From Gammaproteobacteria bacterium (GTDB lineage Bacteria; Pseudomonadota; Gammaproteobacteria; JALTLT01), in the NCBI GenBank assembly GCA_027001815.1, contig JALTLT010000380.1:1-10968 (forward strand): a stretch of DNA of 10,968 nt, in the 5' to 3' direction. Positions 6,706-10,968 of the stretch are shown piece by piece. The notes under the pieces were generated by a model. It was given only the letters and a program-made list of their open reading frames with translations. It ran no database searches and had not been told where the DNA came from. Position 1 is the stretch's first letter. Every line of letters starts with the position of its first letter. The position numbers and the translations under genes were made by a program.

Positions 6706-7329
6706 CGCTGTGATCCCCTGAAATAGGACAGGCCTTTGATTCTTGTTGGTTATTCGACGTTCTTCGACTACTCGCCCCGACCACCCCGGAAATCGACACC
6801 CGGCAAGTGAGTGGGGGCACTCCTCCCCGGATCCCGTCATGGTGGCCGGGACTCCACCGCACTATCGGCAGCCTTGCCACCGGGCTTGAGTCCACCTGGT
6901 CATGCCGCCCCTGCTTTCTGCCCGGCCGGCACGCTCGACCCCCTCTCCCGGAAAAGTTGCTCGACCATCCCTGGAGCAGGGACGGCGGACAGGAGATTTG
7001 CCGTGGCCTTGATCATCATCAACGACGGGAGTGATAATCGCCGTCATATTTCCGGGTCGGAGTGGAGCGGCCACCGCGGGGACCGCTCGTCAACGAGGGG
7101 AGGAAACGACATCGATGTGCCTGGTGACGATGAACAACGAGGAAGAGATCCCGTCCTTCCGCGTCCCGTCGCCCGCTCCTTCCCGTCGACGTCCTCCAGT
7201 CGCTGACCTCCCCTATCTTCCCGTTGTTTCTCCGCAGCCGACATCCCTGGAGGAGCGGGAGAGGCGCGCGCGCATTCATCTCACGTCCGGTTCCCCCACC
7301 CGCAAATTCTGCTCGACGAGCCGCCGGCA
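6706..7329. other. 624-bp divergent regulatory region
   Basis: This region separates the minus-strand chemoreceptor from the plus-strand c-di-GMP gene and should carry promoters for both. It contains a perfect FNR-type box (7009-7022), a candidate plus-strand -10 element, a short stem-loop (GAGCGG 7065-7070 with CCGCTC 7083-7088), and a possible small reading frame (7115-7333). I looked for a sigma-28 flagellar-type promoter before the chemoreceptor and found only a poor match. Open frames at 6811-7206 and on the minus strand look like random GC-rich translation. Confidence 0.5.
7009..7022 (+). promoter_or_regulatory. Perfect FNR/ANR/DNR-type operator
   Basis: TTGATCATCATCAA matches the Crp/Fnr-family consensus TTGAT-N4-ATCAA at all ten defined bases. 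Its centre is at 7015.5. A class II site would put the plus-strand start near 7057 and the -10 hexamer at 7045-7050, where CATATT (4 of 6) is found. The equivalent minus-strand position has GCCGTC, so plus-strand activation of the c-di-GMP gene is the better fit. Which regulator binds (oxygen-sensing FNR/ANR or nitric-oxide-sensing DNR/NNR) cannot be told from the site. Confidence 0.6.
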
Positions 7330-7333
7330 ATGA
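7115..7333 (+). CDS. Possible small leader ORF overlapping the c-di-GMP gene by ATGA
   Basis: A 72-aa frame begins at ATG 7115 (MCLVTMNNEEEIPSFRV...) after GGGGAGG, about 12 nt upstream. Its TGA stop overlaps the start codon of the next gene as ATGA (7330-7333). The downstream gene has no clear ribosome site of its own, so reading through this ORF could couple its translation. Against it, the protein is Pro/Arg/Ser-rich, shows no domain, signal peptide or membrane span, and G+C at third codon positions (about 52 of 72) is not decisive. I do not recognise it. It may be a regulatory uORF or a chance frame in a 5' leader. Confidence 0.28.
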   Translation: MCLVTMNNEEEIPSFRVPSPAPSRRRPPVADLPYLPVVSPQPTSLEERERRARIHLTSGSPTRKFCSTSRRQ

Positions 7334-10059
7334 AGCTGCAGACCCGTTTCACCCTGATTCTGGTCTGTCTGCTTCTGGCCCTGATGGCCTCCCTCGCCCT
7401 GCTCGACTACCAAAGGCTGCGCAAGACCGTCTACCGGCAAACCCTCGACAAGGCAAGGGACATTCGCAGCCTCATCATGGCCACGCGACGCGTCTACCAC
7501 CACCAGTTTCTGGACAGCGGCCTTCCCCTGAACGAAAAGACCGTCGGCTTCCTTCCGGCCTATTCGCTGAGCCGCATCGCCCGCGACTTCCAGAACTGGT
7601 CCGAGAGCGGCATGACCTTCAACACCGTCTCCGATCGTCCTCGCAATCCCAACAACGCCGCAGACAGGGTGGAACTCGAGGCGATGGAGTTCTTCCGCTC
7701 ACATCCGGAGGAGAAGGAGCGGATGGTGTTGATCGAGAGCGGGCCGGGAGGCGCTTTCTACCATTACAGCCAACCCATCTGGATCGAGAAGTATTGCCTC
7801 GAGTGTCACGGTCCCCGCGCTGAGGCCCCTCCCTCGATCCAGGCACGTTACGAAACGGCCTATGACTACAAGGAAGGAGACCTGCGGGGCCTGCTGAGCA
7901 TCAAACTGCCGGCGACCCAACTCAGTACGACAGTGTGGCAACACTGGCGCAGCGACATGATTCTCTTCGCCCCTGCCCTGGCACTTGCATGGCTTGCCAT
8001 CGGCTGGGGATTCCGGCAACTGTTCCTGAAAAGGTTCCAGGCCCTGGGGAGCGCAGCCCAGCAGCTCGCCGACGGCGATACGACCGCACGTGCCGCCCTT
8101 CGCGGCAACGATGAACTGGCCTCCCTTGGCAAGATCTTCGATCGCATGGCCCTGCATGTGGAAGAGCGCGAGACGGAACTTCGCAAGGCGGGACGGCTCT
8201 ACCAAACCCTCAGCCGTACCAATCAGCTCATCTTGCGCCTCGAGAACCCTGAGCAGCTCTACACCCAGGCGTGCCGGATCATGGCCGACTACGGCGGATT
8301 CCAGCTCGCCTGCGTGGCCCTCGTCGAAGAAGGAAAGGCGGCCTCCCTATCCATCGTCGCCGCCGAGGGACCAGCCCACCGCTATCTCGAGGAACTCGTC
8401 GGTTCGGACTGTGCGGGACTGCAGGACGCCACGGAAACCCTGGCCAGTGGCCGGCCTCGTGTCTGTCACGACCTCCTGACGGCCTCCGAGGGATGCGGAT
8501 GCAGCCAGATGGCACGACGATACGACCTCCGTTCCAGCGCCAGCATTCCTCTTCTGCTGGAGGATCGGATACTGGGAACCCTGCTGCTCTACTCGGACGA
8601 AACCGATGCATTCTCTCCGGAAATGGTCTCTCTACTGAACGAGATCGCTCACGACATCGCCTTCGCCCATCGCAACTTCGAACGGGAACAGCGCCTGCGG
8701 CTGTTCCATGCGCGGGTGGAGTACCTGACCCACTTCGACCCCCTCACCGGCCTACCCAACCGGGAGCACCTCGCTTCACAACTGGAGCAGTCACTGGCCC
8801 GTAGCGCGCGACATGGCCACTGGGGAGGCCTCCTGCACATCGATCTCGATCATTTCAAGCGGGTCAACGACTCCTACGGAAACAGCGCTGGTGACACCCT
8901 GCTGATTCAGGTGAGCCAGTTTCTCGAACAGAACACCCGTGACGAGGACAGTGTCGCGCGTATCGGCAGTGACGAATTCCTGATTCTTCTCGAAGAACTC
9001 GCTGACCGCCAACTGGCAGCTACCGACCGGGCCATGGAGATCGCCGAGAAACTCCGCGAGGGCATCGACAGGGTCTATCGAATAGGTGAAAAGGAGATCC
9101 ATCTCCGGGCCAGCATCGGCATAGCGCTCTTCCCCCTGGGCGAGGCGGGTGCCGAAGAGGTCCTGCAGCAGGCAGGCGCTGCCGTTCACCAGGCGAAAGC
9201 CGAGGGACGCAACTGCGCCCGATTCTTCTCCGCCGAGTTGCAGACCACGGCCCTGGAAAGACTCGCCCTGGAGCGGGAACTCCACAGGGCGCTCGAACAA
9301 CGGCAGTTCACTCTCTTTTATCAACCCCAGACCGACGATAGAGGCAGGCTGGTCGGCGCCGAAGCGCTGATCCGATGGAATCATCCCGAAAAGGGGCTCG
9401 TCCTGCCAGGCTGGTTCATTCCCCTCCTGGAGGAGAGCGGTCTCATCCGCCAGACAGGCCGATGGGTGATCGAAGCAGCCTCTCGCCAGGCCAAGACCTG
9501 GCAGGAAGCCGGACTCTGGCCAGAAGGCTTCCACATTTCGATCAACGTGAGCGCCGCCCAGCTCGACCATGCCGAGTGTCTCGAAACACTGGAGAGAATC
9601 GTCAACGAGGCCGAACTCGAACCCGACTCTCTCGAACTGGAGATCACCGAGAGTGCACTGCTCAATGACGAACTCGAGACCGCATCCAAGATCCGACACA
9701 TCCAGAGACTGGGATTCAACCTGAGCATAGACGACTTCGGTACCGGCTATTCCTCTCTCGCGCGCCTGGCCCGCCTGCCGGTCAGCACAATCAAGATCGA
9801 CCGAACCTTCATCCGGGAGATGCTGGAGGATCCGCGCTCTGCTGCCCTGGTGGAGAGTATTCTCGACATTGCACATCGATTCCGGCTCGATATCATCGCT
9901 GAGGGAGTCGAAACCCGGGAACAGCTCGCTTTCCTCTCCGACCGTTCCTGCCCGTACTACCAGGGTTACCTGTTCGGCAAGCCGATGCCCGCAGACAAGT
10001 TTGAACGGGACTGGCTAGGTCCGGAATCACGGAAACAACGTGATGAGGGATCGGCATAG
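7330..10059 (+). CDS. Haem-sensor c-di-GMP enzyme: DUF3365/Tll0287-like, HAMP, GAF, GGDEF (GSDEF), EAL
   Basis: Inner-membrane bifunctional-type c-di-GMP enzyme of 909 aa. Order: membrane helix at about 7-25; periplasmic DUF3365/Tll0287-like domain at about 35-200 with a c-type haem motif CLECH (156-160); membrane helix at about 209-228; HAMP at about 228-282; GAF at about 300-450 with Cys 379, 389 and 391; GGDEF at about 462-632; EAL at about 645-895. The cyclase motif is GSDEF (546-550), with Ser for the second Gly; the RxxD inhibitory site is intact (R537-D540). The EAL domain keeps EAL (678-680), INVSA, ELEITES, DDFGTGYSSL (801-810), IKID (821-824) and AEGVET (857-862), so phosphodiesterase activity looks likely and cyclase activity less certain. 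Haem redox state or a bound gas could set output. The ATG at 7330 immediately precedes the first membrane helix, but its ribosome site is poor. It follows an FNR-type box by about 310 nt. Confidence 0.94.
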   Translation: MKLQTRFTLILVCLLLALMASLALLDYQRLRKTVYRQTLDKARDIRSLIMATRRVYHHQFLDSGLPLNEKTVGFLPAYSLSRIARDFQNWSESGMTFNTVSDRPRNPNNAADRVELEAMEFFRSHPEEKERMVLIESGPGGAFYHYSQPIWIEKYCLECHGPRAEAPPSIQARYETAYDYKEGDLRGLLSIKLPATQLSTTVWQHWRSDMILFAPALALAWLAIGWGFRQLFLKRFQALGSAAQQLADGDTTARAALRGNDELASLGKIFDRMALHVEERETELRKAGRLYQTLSRTNQLILRLENPEQLYTQACRIMADYGGFQLACVALVEEGKAASLSIVAAEGPAHRYLEELVGSDCAGLQDATETLASGRPRVCHDLLTASEGCGCSQMARRYDLRSSASIPLLLEDRILGTLLLYSDETDAFSPEMVSLLNEIAHDIAFAHRNFEREQRLRLFHARVEYLTHFDPLTGLPNREHLASQLEQSLARSARHGHWGGLLHIDLDHFKRVNDSYGNSAGDTLLIQVSQFLEQNTRDEDSVARIGSDEFLILLEELADRQLAATDRAMEIAEKLREGIDRVYRIGEKEIHLRASIGIALFPLGEAGAEEVLQQAGAAVHQAKAEGRNCARFFSAELQTTALERLALERELHRALEQRQFTLFYQPQTDDRGRLVGAEALIRWNHPEKGLVLPGWFIPLLEESGLIRQTGRWVIEAASRQAKTWQEAGLWPEGFHISINVSAAQLDHAECLETLERIVNEAELEPDSLELEITESALLNDELETASKIRHIQRLGFNLSIDDFGTGYSSLARLARLPVSTIKIDRTFIREMLEDPRSAALVESILDIAHRFRLDIIAEGVETREQLAFLSDRSCPYYQGYLFGKPMPADKFERDWLGPESRKQRDEGSA

Positions 10060-10310
10060 GACAACGGCGGACGTTTGCGAAATTCAGGTTCCGCCAAGGC
10101 CCGACGAAACCGGGACCGGGACCGTAATCTCCTGAACACCATCGGCCATGCTGACTGGCCTGCTCGTGTCGAAGCGCTCGATGGAGAGGAACCAGGCCGG
10201 CTCTCCCCGGGCACTGCCCATTTTCCGTTCGGCGCACGCCTTGCTCCAGACAATCCCCCGGGTTCTTCGATCCATACACGGCGACCATCGATCCGTCCGC
10301 AAGCCGGTGA
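10060..10310. other. Gap after the c-di-GMP gene; no assignable gene
   Basis: Nothing recognisable is present. A minus-strand frame ending at TGA 10084-10086 has fairly GC-rich third positions and a C-terminus ending in VPVSSGLGGT, so it may be a decayed or frameshifted gene fragment, but it has no convincing start and no known motif. CCGTCCG (10293-10299) and CGGACGG (10315-10321) can pair across the stop codon of the adjacent surface-protein fragment; no T tract follows. No clear terminator for the plus-strand gene was found. Confidence 0.3.
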
Positions 10311-10508
10311 CTACCGGACGGCGGTAGAGATCAGATTGCTCACCCGCCCCGGCTGCACCGCCTGCAGCCGGACCTTGGCCCCACCCGCCGATGCGGGAAT
10401 GTTCACGGCTGCCGAAGCGGATCCCGTGGCATCGGTCTTGACCGGTCCCGCAGCGATCTTCGGATTGCCGAGGTCCACCGTAACGCCCAGCGCCGGATCA
10501 ACAGCCCT
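10311..10508 (-). pseudogene. C-terminal remnant of a probable secreted or surface protein, cut by an IS21-type element
   Basis: The minus strand encodes 65 residues ending at TAG (10311-10313), including GVTVDLGNPKIAAGPVKTDA and PASAGGAKVRLQAVQPGRVSN. The alternation of beta-strand residues, the 'TDATGSASAAVNIPA' segment and the ending VSNLI resemble the C-terminal beta-sandwich of large repeat-rich exported proteins in Gammaproteobacteria; this is a resemblance, not a named family. GC-rich third positions support real coding. Reading upstream, the frame meets TAA at 10509-10511, just where IS21-like end sequence begins (a TG at 10515), so the gene was probably interrupted by that insertion. 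The N-terminal part would lie beyond the window if the insertion was simple. No start codon belongs to this fragment. Confidence 0.6.
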
Positions 10509-10565
10509 TTACCCTGTATGGTTCGTCACGCAAATGTATGCATGGTCACTGCTGTCCCATTGCAT

Positions 10566-10653
10566 ATTTCGGCCCATCGTGACCATGCATTTCGGTCGAA
10601 CGTGACCGGCCATTTCGGAGCAATGTGACCGGGGATTTCGTTTTATCGTGACC
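10566..10653 (+). repeat. Four direct repeats of 19 bp at exact 23-bp period (putative IstA-binding sites)
   Basis: Copies lie at 10566-10584, 10589-10607, 10612-10630 and 10635-10653. All begin ATTTCG and end GTGACC; the middle varies. A partial fifth copy, ATTTCGG (10655-10661), is mirrored by CCGAAAT (10670-10676) to make a small hairpin, and two inverted half-copies with GGTCACGAT follow at 10681-10697 and 10702-10710. The 23-bp spacing, about two helical turns, would put the sites on one DNA face. They are degenerate and have no unique spacers, so this is not a CRISPR array. Confidence 0.8.
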
Positions 10654-10791
10654 GATTTCGGAGGTGTGCCCGAAATGAGCGGTCACGATGCCGAAAACCC
10701 CGGTCACGATCCCCGTAATCTCACCCAACTCACTGGAATTCTTTCACTTTATCCGGCACAACTGTCGCCTTTTGCCTGAAGGAGACGGGGA

Positions 10792-10857
10792 ATGCCGACA
10801 GCGAGGATTCCAATGAAGCAAATCATCGAAATACTGCGCCTCACTGCTGTCCCATAA
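10792..10857 (+). pseudogene. istA: istA 5' fragment, disrupted by IS4-family insertion
   Basis: IstA is the DDE transposase of IS21-family elements. The fragment starts at ATG 10792 after a strong AAGGAG (10779-10784) and reads MPTARIPMKQIIEILRL. This matches the conserved IstA beginning that leads into its helix-turn-helix (typically continuing with a 'K-x-E-x-G-L-S' segment). Here, after 17 codons, the sequence switches to TAVP and a stop at 10855-10857. The switch coincides with the start of sequence CACTGCTGTCCCATAAA that belongs to the downstream IS4-type element. The product would be inactive. The istA identity rests on the N-terminal peptide and the repeat array upstream. Confidence 0.7.
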
Positions 10858-10870
10858 ACGGAGCATGAAA

Positions 10871-10947
10871 AAGGCCTGAAAACCGACTTGTTTTGATACA
10901 ATGAAATCACGACAAGACATTGAAAAACAAGAAGGAGATCAGGCCTT
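10871..10947 (+). promoter_or_regulatory. Two-part leader hairpin enclosing the transposase ribosome site and start codon
   Basis: Outer stem: AAGGCCTGA (10871-10879) with TCAGGCCTT (10939-10947), 9 bp. Inner stem: CTTGTTTT (10887-10894) with AAAACAAG (10924-10931), 8 bp. They are separated by a symmetric 7/7-nt internal loop whose right side contains the Shine-Dalgarno AAGGAG (10932-10937). The TTG start (10946-10948) is in the outer stem. A transcript entering from outside would carry both arms and fold; one starting inside the loop would lack the left arms. This matches the logic known for IS10 and IS50 transposase genes. Confidence 0.55.
10894..10902 (+). promoter_or_regulatory. Candidate extended -10 promoter of the IS4-type transposase
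   Basis: TGATACAAT contains an extended -10 (TG, one base, then TACAAT at 10897-10902; 5 of 6 to TATAAT). No good -35 hexamer is seen at the usual distance, as is common for extended -10 promoters. The predicted start near 10909 is inside the hairpin loop (10895-10923), so this promoter's own RNA would lack the sequestering left arms. Confidence 0.45.
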
Positions 10948-10968
10948 GGCTCATCATAATACCGTGTT
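10946..10968 (+). CDS. IS4-family transposase, N-terminal start only (partial)
   Basis: The window ends after seven codons and two bases: TTG start, then A-H-H-N-T-V and a codon beginning TT. The peptide (M)AHHNTV is the typical beginning of a group of IS4-family transposases (usually continuing F-x-x-L-L-K-L-V/I-P-R-H). These are DDE enzymes that cut and paste the element. An excellent ribosome site, AAGGAG, lies 8 nt before the TTG, and no ATG or GTG lies at a better distance. The rest of the gene is outside the window, so activity cannot be judged. Confidence 0.65.

Larger units (their letters stand above)
10515..10857 (+). mobile_element. Left end of an IS21-family element with truncated istA
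   Basis: Evidence is the characteristic array of repeated GTGACC-containing motifs followed by an istA start. The outer terminus is placed tentatively at the TG at 10515, right after the coding frame of the surface protein breaks; IS21-family ends begin with TG, and multiple IstA-binding repeats inside the ends are typical. The element is interrupted at about 10841 by an IS4-family element, so its istA remainder, istB and right end are not visible. The exact boundary is uncertain to some tens of bases. Confidence 0.65.
10842..10968 (+). mobile_element. Left end of an IS4-family insertion sequence inserted in istA
   Basis: The left boundary is inferred from where the istA reading stops (about 10841/10842). 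The putative terminal sequence is CACTGCTGTCCCATAAA. Inside are a leader with strong secondary structure, a candidate promoter and the transposase start. Base composition drops sharply compared with the host genes, as expected for a mobile element. The right end, its inverted repeat and any target-site duplication are outside the window, so the element's size and completeness are unknown. Confidence 0.65.

Noticed and set aside
6730..6790. Sigma-28 flagellar promoter before the chemoreceptor
   Set aside because: Only a loose GTCGAATAA resemblance to the -10 element is present, and there is no TAAA-type -35 at the right distance.
6706..6840. 45-residue N-terminal extension of the chemoreceptor
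   Set aside because: It would put a Cys/Arg-rich non-conserved stretch before the first membrane helix. The ATG at 6705 has a good ribosome site.
7979..7998. Sigma-54-like GG-N10-GC pattern in TGGCACTTGCATGGC
   Set aside because: It lies inside the coding sequence of the c-di-GMP protein's second membrane helix, with no gene start downstream; chance match.
10566..10710. CRISPR-like repeat array
   Set aside because: Repeats are degenerate in the middle, intervals between them are only 4 nt, and the orientation flips; the adjacent istA start explains them as IS21 end repeats.

Overview
The window looks like chromosomal DNA of a GC-rich, free-living Gammaproteobacterium, possibly a Chromatiales/Ectothiorhodospiraceae-type organism. 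That placement is a guess from GC content, codon use and gene families; no rRNA or other taxonomic marker is present. There are six well-supported protein genes, three broken or partial genes at the right-hand end, and several non-coding structures.

Positions 70-4266 (minus strand) hold a surface-glycan cassette. In transcription order it encodes UDP-glucuronate decarboxylase (UDP-xylose synthase), UDP-glucose 4-epimerase (galE), an FkbM-family methyltransferase and a glycosyltransferase. The first two genes are 4 bp apart and the last two are nearly abutting, so they read as two couplets. Between them lies a 367-bp gap with a candidate promoter around a 10-bp palindrome and a 39-bp near-perfect palindromic repeat. 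Together the genes would supply UDP-xylose and UDP-galactose and would transfer and O-methylate sugars on an extracellular or cell-surface polysaccharide.

Positions 4267-4794 are non-coding. They contain a 279-bp segment bounded by perfect 21-bp inverted repeats, extending imperfectly inward to about 32 bp. This could be a MITE-like element or an invertible segment just upstream of the glycan genes.

Positions 4795-6705 (minus) encode a transmembrane chemoreceptor with a PilJ/NIT-like sensor region and a C-terminal zinc-binding CZB domain. Divergently, 7330-10059 (plus) encodes a c-di-GMP enzyme: an N-terminal DUF3365/Tll0287-like periplasmic domain with a CxxCH haem motif, then HAMP, GAF, a GSDEF-variant GGDEF domain and an intact EAL domain. 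The 624-bp divergent gap carries a perfect FNR/ANR/DNR box (TTGAT-N4-ATCAA), well placed for a plus-strand promoter. The inferred theme is redox or zinc-tuned control of motility and c-di-GMP next to genes for polysaccharide synthesis.

Positions 10060-10968 are a mobile-element junction. A minus-strand gene for a probable surface protein survives only as its C-terminal 65 codons. It is cut by the left end of an IS21-family element with a striking 23-bp-period array of putative transposase-binding repeats. The istA gene of that element is broken after about 17 codons by an IS4-family element, whose transposase start is the last thing in the window. The IS4-type leader folds so that its Shine-Dalgarno sequence and TTG start are enclosed in a two-part hairpin, while a candidate promoter starts inside the loop. 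This resembles the IS10/IS50 protection against read-through expression.
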